A stretch of 64,000 nucleotides of DNA from Xestospongia muta (taxonomy: Eukaryota; Porifera; Demospongiae; Haplosclerida; Petrosiidae), in assembly GCA_963693285.1 (NCBI GenBank), contig OY848925.1, positions 1,294,817 to 1,358,816 on the forward strand, read 5' to 3'. Within the stretch, counting starts at the first letter, position 1; every line of letters begins with the position of its first letter. The notes under the pieces were generated by a model. The model was not told where the DNA came from. It made no database searches and saw nothing but the letters and a program-made list of their open reading frames with translations. Shown here piece by piece: positions 1 through 31,522 of the stretch. The position numbers were made by a program, and so were the translations under genes.

Positions 1-139
1 ACTGTGAGTGCTTCGAATTTGGCATGATTGTTACTTGTTTGTTTAAGTGTGATGACGATGTTGATTAGAATATCTGATAGGCATGTTATCAAGTATAAGA
101 AGTGTTTACACTGTAAACAAAATTATCAAATTATCAAGT

Positions 140-2207
140 ATAAGAAGTGTTTACACTGTAATATTCATCTTTTATTTTTTCATCAAATTCTTTAAATGCT
201 TTAACATTCTCAAAGACACCAATAAGCTTCTCAACAAGTTGAATTTGCTATGAATAGAAGACTTTATTGCTTTCATTAGAGATGAGCCTCTATCAATGTC
301 TGTTTTATTGCTATTATCTTGAACCTCAGCAAAACAAGTCTCTGATATAAGATAAGCAATATATAATTAAGTAGCTATGGAAGATCTTTTAGTGGAGACA
401 GATACAAGGCGAGATAGCTCAGCATAGTTAGAACGAAAGATTTTCTTGACTTTGTCATCATATTGCACAGGTGAAAGAAGAGCTATATATAAAGATAAAT
501 TACTACATATATATAATCATAGTATACCTCCAGGACTATCCACACTAGTATATGTAGGTGAAAGAATATCACTACCTACAAATAAAATATAAATTTGTTA
601 GTTTATCTGACACTGTTTATTACTTGAAGATGATAGATGATGTCTTTTTGGAAATGGCTTTTCCTCTAGGGATTGGTTAGATTGGATGGAGCATTTCCTT
701 GTAAATTGACCTTCCAAGAAAAGAGAACAACCAATACAAAGTATTAAGTAACAATACATGACTACCTATTTGCTTGGGAAGTCTGGTAATAAAGAATGTC
801 AGATCAGGTGGCTCAATATCATTGAGTTGTACAGGATAATGCAGTGGAGCCAAATCAGTACTGTTCTCGTTGGTATAAATTAGTACTATACATGAAGGTG
901 GTTTGACATTTTCTTTGTTACCAAAGTCATCTACATCTTTCTTCAAAATCTATCAATAGTAACTAGACATAATTCCTTTACAGGTACTTACCCGACATGG
1001 TAATAACTGAGGTAGTATGTACCATCCTGGTTTAGTAGTTTCATTAAATACTAGTTCCATAAAACCACCACTGTTAATATCTTTCTTGAAATGAAAATAA
1101 ATTCGTGGGCCAGTTTTGGCTTGACGAAGATCTTGTTAACTTTCTACACACTAATATAATATAGCAATAGTACAGTATATAATACAATGATATACATTTC
1201 TTTATATTTGCTTAAGGAAATCAAGGTCTTTGACAACTAACATTTCCATTTCAGAGTTATTACTTCCTTCATCTTCTTTATAGAATCCTTGGGCAATGTA
1301 GGTGTGTGCAATCCCTAATGAAGACAAAATGTAATAGTGTACTACTAATAAATGGCAGCAACAAAGCACTACTCACCACCAGTATCCACACTTGTTATGG
1401 AAGAGTCCTGATTAGGCAAAACAGCTGGTTGTATGCATTCCAATTCAGTTTCAGTATCAACCTTTGGCAATTCAGTTTCAGTATCAATGTTTGTAACTTT
1501 AGTACTACTTTGACCATCAATAGTTGAAGAAGTCATCTCATTAGAATGACTATCACTAGGGGTACTGGGAGCAGGAGAATTAATTATTTCTAAATCTGTG
1601 GTATTGATTAAAACTTCACAAATAAAAGAGAACTCCCTAAGAGATATTGCTCCGTATCAGTCATCAGGATAAAAATCTCCTCCTTCTAACAAATGAACTG
1701 ATAAGGCAGAGAACATCATTCAGAACTAGCTTTGGCAAATCTCATGTAGGCAGACTCTTCACTTGTTTTCAAAGAGACACAATGTTGTATTTCTAGTGTC
1801 AGTGGCTGCTGGATCTCACTAGCAATAGAGACAGCATATATAGCACTGACTAGCTCACTTCCTTTAGGAAATGTAAACTGTCAACCAATCAGTGCTGTAA
1901 CTGCTCTCACAGGTCTCTGTTGAAGATACAGTTCCTTTAGGAACATTAATCCTTAGACCATATCCATCCCAGTCAAAAGATTGAGGAGAATCTTCTTGAA
2001 TTAGGAATAACATCTCGCCTCCTACTTGTACACCATGAAGAGTATCTGAAAAAATCAGTTAATGATGGTTCATTTATTAATTATATGTTAATACCATTGA
2101 CTAGAATAAGATAGTCAAACTGAACTGACACATCATTTTTATCTATTGATAACTCCTTCTCTGTCTGCATAGGTATGTTCTCCTCAGATATTTCTAAGTT
2201 TTAGAAA
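140..2207 (-). pseudogene. Decayed tandem copy of the ZU5/death-fold 3' half of the 5.7-10.2 kb gene
   Basis: This stretch matches 5681-7745 almost base for base, including the exon order ISEEENIP/ZU5 exon, the 'SEMEMLVVKDLDFLKQ' exon, the 'KKDVDDFGNKENVKPPSC' exon (677-946) and the last death-fold exon. It lacks all the upstream Death-domain exons. The ZU5 exon is broken. Near 1655-1665 an arginine codon (CGA in the intact copy) has become TGA. A base is missing near 1693 (aaatgaactg against aaatgaaactg), and two bases are missing near 1906 (ctgctctcac against ctgctatctcac). At the 3' end the stop region carries a short tandem duplication of attatcaagtataagaagtg at about 88 and 130. I read it as a partial tandem duplicate that became a pseudogene; no promoter or start exon was found. 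Confidence 0.8.
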
Positions 2208-3252
2208 GAAAGTACTTGTATTAGTATAAAACATTATAGGAAAATGGTGTATTGTGTCTGTGGTGCCAAATGGTGCCCATAGTGTCAATAGTATCTGTAG
2301 TGCCCAATCATCCAATACAGGTACCATTCGGCAAACAGATTCTCCAGACACTGTTGGACACCACAAGATGCCCGGAGTATTTTTTGTGTCAAAAAAGTGT
2401 CCTAGTGTCAGTAGTATTTATGGTGCCCAATCAACTCAAAGTGACCTATGTTTGTCTATGACTCAGTGTATAATAAATTACCTGAACCTAAAATATTTGA
2501 TTTAGATCCAATTTTGTGCCCATAACCTTTATAATTACTAGGTCCATTTTGACTGCACAATTCAGTCTTAAGTTCATTGCACTTGATTATATGAATTCCT
2601 ACTAAAATGTTTTGGACAGTTCACTGAAAATTATCCTTGAGAGCCAGATTTTGATCCCTCCCTCAAATCCCTGCCTTCAATTAACATTAAAAATGAAAGT
2701 AGATGATTTTTAAATTTAAAATAAGCCCATAATATACAACTAATTACATCTCACTCTAAATTTGGTACTTAATATAGTAAGAAGCTATAATCAAAATGGT
2801 GCACACTTGAAGTCAATACAGTATGTATCACATGTGGTGACTATAGAGGTTTCCTGGAAGTTATGAATGTTATTACAGCTGACCATTTTGGGGTTTGTTA
2901 CTAAGTTAATGTACAGAGAATGTATTTGTTACTTTCTTAATATTAACTAACTTTTTGTTGTCAAATTTCAGCATGTTATGTATCTGTATTTGCTTCTCAA
3001 CATATTTAGTATTCAGCCATAAAGCAACCATACGTAGTGCAAATCATCAACACAAAGCTTTGCAATACATTTTTGCAGATTCTTAGTTCTCAAAGATTAT
3101 ACCAAGACATGACACAGATCATGCACAGAATTTACAGAAAGATGCCACAATGCATCACCACCATAGCACTGCTATTAGTTAACAATATACATTAACATAG
3201 TGTGGACTTCCCAACAGTTCCTATTAAGTCTCTGTATATTATATTATATATT

Positions 3253-3253
3253 G

Positions 3254-3293
<40 letters not shown>
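3253..3293. repeat. (TA)n microsatellite
   Basis: About 40 bp of alternating TA followed by a short (CA)-rich run. Confidence 0.9.
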
Positions 3294-3299
<6 letters not shown>

Positions 3300-3540
3300 G
3301 CACACATATACACATGCTCTTTGAAGTTTAAAAACTCAACTTTAGTATATGATACATTAACAAGATATGTACAAGGCTTTCTTCATAAATTCATAAACAC
3401 AATATTATATTGCTATAATTGTATTTTACTTCATACTTACCAATAAGATTACATTTACCACTTGTAAAGTGAAGTCTGCTTCTTTTTTGGGCCGAGATTG
3501 ACTGGGGTGGGGCTGCATACTTAACCACACCTATTTCAAC

Positions 3541-3860
3541 ATGCGTACTAAAATCAGAAGAAAAGAGTTCTTAAACACCAAAGATACTTAGAAAGACGAG
3601 ATGAGATCCTTAAAAGACAAAAACAATCTATGCTCTCAAAGCTGAAACTATAAAGAAAGATATGGTAATGATCCTACTTGACACAAGGCTCAATCAAAAC
3701 GATATTATGGCAAGAGTGCTGAAGCTATAAAAGCTCCTGCTAGGACCAGATCAAATGATGAGTCTATAAGAGTTGCCGCTAGGGCTAGATTAAAATTATA
3801 TTATGCTGAGAATGCTGAGGCTAAAAGAGCTGCATCCAGGGCCAAATACTATGCTGATTG
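3541..3860 (+). pseudogene. Degenerate Ala/Arg-rich repeat ORF, possible mobile-element remnant
   Basis: In one frame about 3700-3860 reads as repeated units of the type AEAIKAPARTR, ESIRVAARARLK and AEAKRAASRAKYY. These are basic, alanine-rich heptad-like blocks of the kind I associate with N-terminal repeats of helicase-type mobile-element proteins in sponges; that association is from memory and unverified. Upstream, from ATG at 3541, the frame is broken by several stops, so nothing intact can be made from it. Confidence 0.3.
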
Positions 3861-4243
3861 AAATTGGATTTTGTTCCAATTACGAAAATGATAAGCATTG
3901 AAGGTAGAAGCCACTAAAGAATGGTATGTGAAAAGCAACCAAACACATCTAAAACCTTAACAAACTAATGGTTGTATATCTCTGTTTAATTCACTGTGAT
4001 ATACTAACTATATAGTACAGATAGATTAGTACATTATATGGAGATCACTTTTCTTCCTTACTGATGTACTAGACTACCAAATTATATTCTATTGTGTGGT
4101 AGATTTTGATATGTAGATTTAACAAATTAATAACATATACTTGAGGATTACCTCCTAGTTTTGTGTAGCCATTGAAACATGAAGTGCATTGTTATATAAT
4201 TATGATTACGTCCACTTTATATAATGACATCTTGTTTTGTTAT

Positions 4244-4569
4244 TAGGAGACAGAAAGATGGTACTACTAAAGATGTGTTTTCTAGTAAAACAGTCACAAT
4301 ACCAATGACAAATTCTAAAACATCCAATTTACCATCTTACATGTTAACTCCAATATCTGGAATGGGTACAGCTGTTATTACATTAACATTTGGACCACCC
4401 TCTCAAGTTAATAAGAAGTCTACACAATCAAGACACTTTGATACCACCACTCCTTCTGCTTCTTGTCCAAGTTCTGTCAAAGTCACTAAGATAGATACTT
4501 GTAGTAAACCATCAACATTGCTAGAGATTCTCCCAGATGCTATATCATTTACACCTCCTAAACCACCAC
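4244..4569 (+). other. Orphan exon-like open frame, Ser/Thr/Pro rich
   Basis: An open frame of about 109 codons is bracketed by a possible acceptor (gttattag|gag, 4243) and a donor (ccacag|gtatatg, 4570). The peptide is rich in Ser, Thr and Pro (for example TVTIPMTNSKTSN and PDAISFTPPKPPQ), with no domain I recognise. No partner exons were identified. It may be a stray exon of a captured gene or chance. Confidence 0.2.
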
Positions 4570-5680
4570 AGGTATATGTTTACTAAAGATATTGAAATGA
4601 AGCCTCAGAATCCTATAAAAGTTCTTACTGTAGAGTTCAGACAAAAGGTCATAAATTGTGGAATTATGTTTACGAAAAACATTTTTAAACTATATAGATT
4701 TAGAGATAATAGATCTGTCCACCAGCTATGTCAGGAATTTTAGTATTTGCTTATATTGTTCACATTAAGTTAATGTTAACTGTGTTAAAATTGAAAAAGT
4801 ATGTTATGAGTTGACCCTAGTTAGGTCTTTTTTGACTTTCTCTAGATGTTAGTACTCGATCACTATTAAAAGAACTCGACTAAGTTAATGCTATTAAACA
4901 CTTTGAGTTTTCCAATGTAACCTTCCATTCCATTATGAATGTTGTTGTATTAATAATTATAAAAAGTCAAGTAAAGATGGACAAACAGTTTCTGCTCACT
5001 TGGTTTGAGTAATAGGATACTCTCATTCTTTTTTGACTTTAATACAATAAGTGTAAAATGCTTCGTAAGAGCTAGATTTTTATCTGTGAGTCATCCACTT
5101 AAGATGTGTTATTGAATTATAAATTGTGTGAGTTGGTTCAAGTTACACACTTATTGTTACTATTATCTTTAAATTCAATTTTGTATTACAATACCACACT
5201 AAGTTGTGATCATTTCATGCAAAGCTCTTCGTATCTTATCACATCAGCTTCATAGTTGAAATAACATGATTAAGTGAGGGTTATGAAAATTCTTTGTTGT
5301 GGTTTCATTAAAATTGTAAGACTCAGGAATGAGGAGCTAACTTCATTTTTAGGTGAGAAATGCATGGGTTCATCTGGGTAATATAAGCAAGTCATACTAT
5401 TGCAAGTAGACAAAAAGCAAAGTGGGAAAACTAATTCTAATATTTAATTAGTCATCAACAGTCTTCTCAAATACTAAACATTGAATGTGTGCACAATTAC
5501 TTATTTAGTTAACTTGGCTAATAGTTTAGAAAATAAGTATTCATCACTTTAATTCTCCATTAAATAGTAACTATCTGTTCTGTATGTGCCTTCTTGAATT
5601 GGAGATCAACCTGTTATCCAGTCACAAAGTCTGTTGGCTTTAAACATAGCTGATCATACAAGTAATTAAGTGTATGTACA

Positions 5681-8600
5681 TTAATAAGAAGTGTTTACAC
5701 TGTAAAATTCAACTTTTATTTTTACAGCAATTTCTTTAAATGCTTCAACACTCTCAAGAACACCAATAAGCGTCTCAAACAAGTTGGGCTTGCTATGAAT
5801 AGAAGACTTTATTGCTCTCATTAGAGACGAACCTCTCTCAATGTCTGTTTTATTGCTATTATCTTGAACCTCATCAAAACATGTCTCTGATATAAGATAA
5901 GTACTATATAATTCTGTAGCTATGGAAGATCTGTTAGTGGAGACAGATACAAGGCGAGATAGCTCAGCATAGTTAGTACGAAAGATTTTCTTGACTTTGT
6001 CATCATATTGCTCAGGTGAAAGAAGAGCTATACATAAAGATAAATTACTACATATATATAATCATAGTATACCTCCAGGACTACCCACACTACTATATGT
6101 AGGTGACAGAATATCACTACCTACAAATAAAATATAAATTTGTTAGTTTATCTGACACTATTTATTACTTGAAGATGATAAATGAGGTCTTTTAAGGAAT
6201 GGCATTTCCTCTAGGGATTGGTTAGATTGTGTGGATCGTTTCCTTGTAAATTGACCTTTCAAGAAAAGAGAACAACCAATATAGAGTATTAAGTAACAAC
6301 ACATGACTACCTATTTGCTTGGGAAGTCTGGTAATAAACAATTTTATATCAGGTGGCTCAATACCATTGAGTTGTACAGGATAATGCAGTGGAGCCAAAT
6401 CAGTATTGTTCTGACTGGCATAAATTACCACTACACATGAAGGCGGTTTGACATTTTCTTTGTTACCAAAGTCATCTACATCTTTCTTCAAAATCTATAA
6501 ATAGTAAAAGGCATAAATCCTTCATAGGTACTTACCCGACATGGTGATAACTGAGGTAGTATATACCACCCTGATTTAAAAGTCTCATTGAATATTAGTT
6601 CCATAAAACCACCACTGTTAATGTCTTTCTTGAAATGAAAATAAATTCGTGGGCTAGTTTTGGCTTGACGAAGATCTTGTTGACTTTCTACACACTAACA
6701 TAATATAGCAACAGTATAGTATATAATGCAATGATATATATATTCATTATACCTGCTTGAGGAAATCAAGGTCTTTGACAACTAACATTTCCATTTCAGA
6801 GTTATTACTTCCTTCATCTTCTTTATAGAATCCTTGAGCAAAGTAGGTTTGTGCAGCAGTCCCTAACGAGGACAAAATGTAATAGTGTACTACTAATAAA
6901 TGGCAGCAAACAAAGCACTACTCACCATCAATATCCACACTTGTTATGGAAGATTCCTGATTAGGCAAAACAGCTGGTTGTATGCATTCCATTTCAGTTT
7001 CAGTATCAACCTTTGGTAATTCAGTTTCAGTATCAATGTTTGTAACTTCAGTACTACTTTGATCATCAATAAGTGAAGAAGTCATCTCATTAGAATGACT
7101 ATCACTAGAGGTACTGGGAGCAGGAGAATTAATTACTTCTAAATCTGTGGTATTAATAAAAACTTCACAAATAAAAGAGAACTTCCTAAGAGATATTGCT
7201 CCATATCGGTCACCAGGATAAAAATCTCCTCCTTCTAACAAATGAAACTGATAAGGCGGAGAACACTGTTCAAAACTAGCTTTGGCAAATCTCATGTAGG
7301 CAGACTGTTCACTTGTTTTCAGAGAGACACAATGTTGTATTTCTAGTGTCAGTGGCTGCTGGATTTCACTAGCAATAGAGACAGCATATATAGCACTGAC
7401 TAGCTCACTTCCTTTAGGAAATGTAAACTGTCCACCAATCAATGCTGTAACTGCTATCTCACAGGTCTCTGTTGAAGATACAGTTCCTTCAGAAACATTA
7501 ATCCTTAGACCATATCCATGCCAGTTGAAAGATTGAGGAGAATCTCCTTGAATTAGAAATAAATTTTTGCCTCCTACTTGTACACCATGAAAAGTATCTG
7601 AAATAATCAGTTAATGATGGTTTATTTATTAATTGTATGTTAATACCATTGACTGGAATAAGATAGGCAAACTGAACTGACACATCATTTTTATCTATTG
7701 ATAACTCCTCTGTCTGCATAGGTATGTTCTCCTCCTCAGATATTTCTAAGTTTTAAAAAAAAACTATTTGTATTAGTATAAAACATTATAGGAAAATAAC
7801 TCTTGACTATATCATCATTAAATAGTCACTCTCCAATATACTTAAATACAAATTATAAGTACAGACACATTCATCAAACAATAACACGCTTTGTATAGTG
7901 GCCTTTATTAACATTATTTTATTTACGTGGTTCAGTTGTAGTATGATCTGGTTTCTCTGTTTTACCTGTATCACAAGTTGTTAATATAATAAACAGCAAT
8001 AGTGATTATAAAATACTTACAATATTTGGTTCGTATTGTTTCTGACTTTCCAACATGCTGAGGCATGCAAGAAAGTGCATTAGCCAGGTCTACCCATTCT
8101 GCACTGATTGGATGTTTCTTTAGCCATAATTGAAGGACTGCATTACGACGTTGGTCAGGTCGTGTGTGTTCTTCTTCAATATCTATAAGTTCCTCCTCTT
8201 TTAATTTAAGGAACCAACCCAGGGCATACCAATCATCAACACCTTGAGTTGCTTTAAAAGCTGTTATTACAGATAGCTCAGTCTCAGGTTCTAAACATTC
8301 GAGGAGAATAGACTGATAATAAACTGTATTACAATGATTAGCATTACCTGGTGTTGGTGGCCTTATTAATGGTGTAGTGTCAACTTTAGGAAGATACTTC
8401 TGTCGTATTTCTTCAGCTAATGCCTCATGTTGTGGAAAACAATCTTTAATCCTTCTTGCAACTAATTCCCAACTAGCAATAGGGTCAGATTTTAGCCAAT
8501 ATCCTATGACATTCCTTCGCTTTTCTTCATTGGAGTCACCTGTTCCTGCTTCTCGAACACGTTGAGAATTACAAAGAAATGTGTATCCTAGTTGGAACCA

Positions 8601-10221
8601 GTCCTGTATCAAATCCTCTAGTTCTTTACATACAGCATCTGCTGTGAGATCTAAAAAAATATTATATTGCATAAAAATGAAATAACAAGTGCTATTTGAA
8701 GTATTGTTGTTATAATGTATCACAATATGTAAGTCATTGTAAATTGTATATAACCTTTGGACACATATTTGCTATAAAGTTGAGCTCCTTTTTGTCGTAA
8801 CATTGGTATTCGCATCACAGCCTTTGCTAACTTTTCCCAAGATGCATCAGGATCATTATCCAACCAGTTGGTCACAACATGATGAAGAGCTCTTTCCTCA
8901 TCTCCTCCAAACAGCTGAGCTGTTCGTTCAATCACTTCTTTCTCAATGTTAAGGACTAGACCAAGTTGAGGCCATGTCATAATTCCTTGAATTTCTTTCA
9001 GAATATCTTCTGGTACCAGTGCTACAAAGACAAAATGGTTTACTGCAACAATACAGTTTGAAATATAATAGTAATATGTCATGTCTGTGAGATCAGATTT
9101 TATAAAATAGTATAATTATTAATTCTCTACCAATGCTAAGTATGTCCTAATACAAACTTATGTCAGTTAAGTCTATTGTCAATTCCATGTACTATCTTAA
9201 TTTACTATAAAAACTGATTGGTTCATTTAACCAATATATTGTTATATAGATTGCATGATCCAAACTATTTCCAAAATTTTAGAACTAATAATGATTTTTA
9301 AAAGAAATAAGAATAAAAACCTTTTCATTAGATAAACAATCAATTACATAGGACAATAGTAATCAAAACTATGTTATGTTTACTTTAGTGTTCATCATAA
9401 TAATCCCTAGGGTTCAAGCTAAAAGAGTCTATAATGTTCACTAGATTCTAGCATAGATCTCTAAGCATGTGGTTATGGGTGTATACCTACCAGGCACTCT
9501 CCTGTAGGAAAGTTTGGACTATGTATATACAAAGTAAACAAAGTGGTTATCTTATAGGATACTTCAATTGTAAAAAGAGTGCAGTTCTAGGGTTTGAGGT
9601 TTAGAGGTTGGGCTATTGTTAAAAATGATATAAGTTCTAGAACTACCTTACATTACATAGAATACATACCTTCTTCTTTAATTTCTACTTGTTTTCTCAT
9701 CTTAGTAGCTATATCCTTATCCCCACAGTTTTCAACAGCTGAGATGAGTTCTTCCCAAGAGGGGTCAGTACTGTTATCAATCCACCATTGTAAACCTTCC
9801 TCTAAAGCATGGTGAAAATCTTGATCACTGCTGGCCATTGTTTCTAGTCTTTCCCTCTCCTCCAGTGGGACACGTAGCAGAGTAATGAGTTCAATCCATT
9901 TATCTTTAATAATAAAGCCACTATCAATGAGAAGTTGTAGAACATTGCTAGATGTCAATTCTATTGAAGTAAATGACAAGGACATAAAATATAGTCATGT
10001 TTTAATACAAATATTGTACCTGTAGGTCCAGGATTGAGCTCAATATCACCAGCTAAAATGAGAAGTGATGTAATAAACAATATCAAAGATAATGAGGCAA
10101 GGTAGCCATCATTCACATCTCCTGATCTTCCTGACCATAGTAATACTTTATCTGTGTTGATTCTTTGTGTACTATGATACCATAGGCCTATGCTAGCTCT
10201 CCATTGACTGACATCTATCAT
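5681..10221 (-). CDS. 2A-like leader, four Death domains, ZU5/UPA-like, C-terminal death-fold protein
   Basis: Thirteen exons join in frame: 10020-10221, 9670-9960, 8755-9021, 8021-8650, 7927-7965, 7647-7745, 6926-7597, 6753-6862, 6536-6694, 6311-6494, 6169-6255, 6073-6120, 5681-6027 (about 1,044 residues, most introns phase 1). Residues 41-57 are hydrophobic and run into AGDIELNPGP (57-66), a 2A ribosome-skipping motif. Death domains follow at about 70-160, 170-250, 258-340 and 360-460, each ending in the W-x-x-L/V-A-x-A-type helix. A ZU5 domain at about 515-660 shows GLRINVSEGT and GGQFTFPKGSELVSAIY. A UPA-like region and a six-helix death/CARD-like C-terminus (930-1040) complete it. The family logic (PIDD, UNC5, ankyrin: ZU5-UPA-DD) suggests an adaptor of innate-immune or cell-death signalling. 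The start is the first in-frame ATG of the 2A exon; an upstream exon cannot be excluded. Confidence 0.8.
7904..7965 (-). promoter_or_regulatory. Possible intronic polyadenylation/alternative terminal exon
   Basis: Exon 5 (7927-7965) ends at a GTAAAT donor. If the donor is not used, the frame continues two codons to a TAA at 7919-7921. An AATAAA hexamer overlaps just after it and a second lies at 7904-7909. Read-through would give a Death-domain-only isoform of about 478 residues lacking ZU5 and the C-terminal domain. This is inference from sequence only. Confidence 0.35.
9200..9400. mobile_element. Diverged, truncated relative of the 57.1-kb MITE
   Basis: The run from 9200 (actataaaaactgattgg ... 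aatatattgttatatag ... gcatga) parallels the left inverted repeat and subterminal part of the element at 57091-57336, and a later block (aaacaat...gttatgtttacttt) also parallels its interior. No right-end inverted repeat was found. It lies in the second intron of the Death-domain gene. Confidence 0.4.
10021..10101 (-). other. 2A-like 'stop-carry on' peptide with preceding hydrophobic segment
   Basis: The first exon ends with hydrophobic residues 41-57 and then AGDIELNPG|P, matching the D-x-E-x-N-P-G-P consensus of 2A oligopeptides at every fixed position. In known 2A peptides the ribosome fails to join Gly to Pro, releasing the upstream peptide and continuing downstream. Here that would give a 65-residue leader ending in NPG and a protein starting with Pro66 followed by the Death domains. 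Confidence 0.85.
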
Positions 10222-10679
10222 GTTGCACGAGAAGTATAATAGAAATAATATTCATTGTTCATATTATTATTAACATTATTTAATAGTTAATATTAATAAT
10301 TATTAATCATACATGTACAAAACAATTATAAATAACCTACCCAGGAACTCTTGTAATTATTGATGATTGTAGGTTGTCTAGATCTTATATTGTTCCAGTC
10401 CTTCCTACTTAGCAAATCAAAGCTGATTCTTCTGCTCAGACTCTCCTCCACATCTCTTCTTCCTTACAAGGTCTGAATTATACCCATATCAACACAATTA
10501 TTGACCAGTTAATAAATGAATTATATTTACTATTTCCACAATAGCTGAAAATATATCAGTACACTAATATTGATGAAACATACATTATATATATATAAAA
10601 CTATCTATTGTAAATGTGTGCATAAAGTTGGGAATGCTAAATCTAGTGTCCTAATGATGATGTAATAATGACATCATTA
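10222..10679. other. Short intergenic spacer between the Death/ZU5 gene and the usherin gene
   Basis: About 460 bp that must hold the promoter of the Death/ZU5 gene and the 3' UTR of the usherin-like gene. It is AT-rich with a (TA)5 run near 10589. No clear TATA element or other feature is seen. Confidence 0.5.
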
Positions 10680-30366
<19,687 letters not shown>

Positions 30367-31522
30367 TTCTTGCAGACCAAGCCCCGCCCTCCTTTTACTT
30401 ACACTAATATGGACGTGACAGCCTACACTTTAGCTGTACAGATTAATTGGTTTCCACACTTTTGTTTAGAATGTGGAAAGACGTCTTTCTTTACTTGTTT
30501 CGGTGATAGATTCTTCAATAAATCTGTGGCCTGCTTCAACAAGAATTGTATGTACGGAGGCGGATCTCAGAAAAAACAGGCGTGGCATTTAAGGACATTC
30601 ATTCTGTAATAAGAGGGGTGTGGTTTCTGCCAAAACAGTTATTCATTGAACAGTACATCTTATACAATATTTTTTATTTATAATTATTGTTCCGTGTTAA
30701 TGTGACATGTACATGGCCATATGACTTGAGTGTATTTCAGTATTAAGCCAGTCTAAGAGGAGTATAGTATTTGTGAATTAATAAAGGCTAAGCTCTCTCT
30801 TCTTTCCTACTGGACAAATCCTATTTTGCAATCATCATTAGTAGGATACTTTCTATTGCTTATAACGTAGCAATAGAAACGAAGCTTGTTTAATTTTTCT
30901 ATTGAAATTATATTTAACAATTGATTTGTATATATAACACAAATCCTGTGCTGATTGAATTCATTTTTAATATTTGCAAATACAGGGAATGGACATTATG
31001 AATTTTCTATAATAAAGAAAAACTATATAAACTACAACAACAAAACTGGCTAAAACTGTTTGTCAGTTACTGAGGTCTCCCAGTTTTTGTTATTAGACAC
31101 GACAAACTTTCATCTCAGCAAATGGTAGAGATTCATGGCGGTTTTTCCATGGGTACCAAGTAACACCATGGCTAACTAGTTTATTGATCACTATTAAGGA
31201 GCCTCATTTGTATCAATGTATTATATTCTGTGGGATACATGTAGCTGGAATTTTTGTAATAATTTACAGGATTTTGTCTTGCATAAATGTTATTGTTTTG
31301 TACTTTTATTTCAAATTAATGCATTATTTGACATACTGCATATACAGATGAGAAATTGATGTGTGTTTCTATTAACTGCTTTTATACCTCACATTATTGC
31401 AAACAGAAATGTTATGTACTCTGGATAGTGACACTACATCATTACATTTATTAGTAAAACAAAGCTCATAAAATAAACAACTATGAAATGCACACTTTAG
31501 GATATAAAAGATGACAGTCTGT
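30367..31522. other. Intergenic region between usherin and collagen genes
   Basis: Should hold the usherin promoter on the right of 30366 and the collagen 3' UTR near 31500 (TTTATT, an AATAAA on the minus strand, near 31446). A 79-codon plus-strand frame at 30370-30609 starts three bases beyond the usherin ATG; it has no recognisable domain and I do not call it a gene. Confidence 0.5.

Larger units (their letters stand above)
2208..5680. other. Intergenic stretch with remnants, no convincing intact gene
   Basis: At 2240-2430 there is irregular repetition of gtgcccaat/tggtgccc/tagtgtcagtagta-type words, which looks like a degenerate minisatellite or transposon end. A (TA)n microsatellite lies at about 3253-3293. 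A degenerate arginine/alanine-rich repeat lies at about 3540-3860, and a Ser/Thr/Pro-rich exon-like frame at 4244-4569; both are listed separately. The rest is AT-rich sequence in which I see no gene, RNA or long repeat. Confidence 0.6.

Noticed and set aside
10021..10101. Possibility that the 2A motif marks a non-LTR retrotransposon ORF
   Set aside because: 2A motifs also occur before reverse transcriptases in invertebrate retrotransposons, but here the exon splices in phase into Death domains and no reverse transcriptase is nearby.
30370..30609. 79-codon plus-strand frame with several cysteines next to the usherin start
   Set aside because: No recognisable domain or splice partners, and it overlaps the likely usherin promoter.
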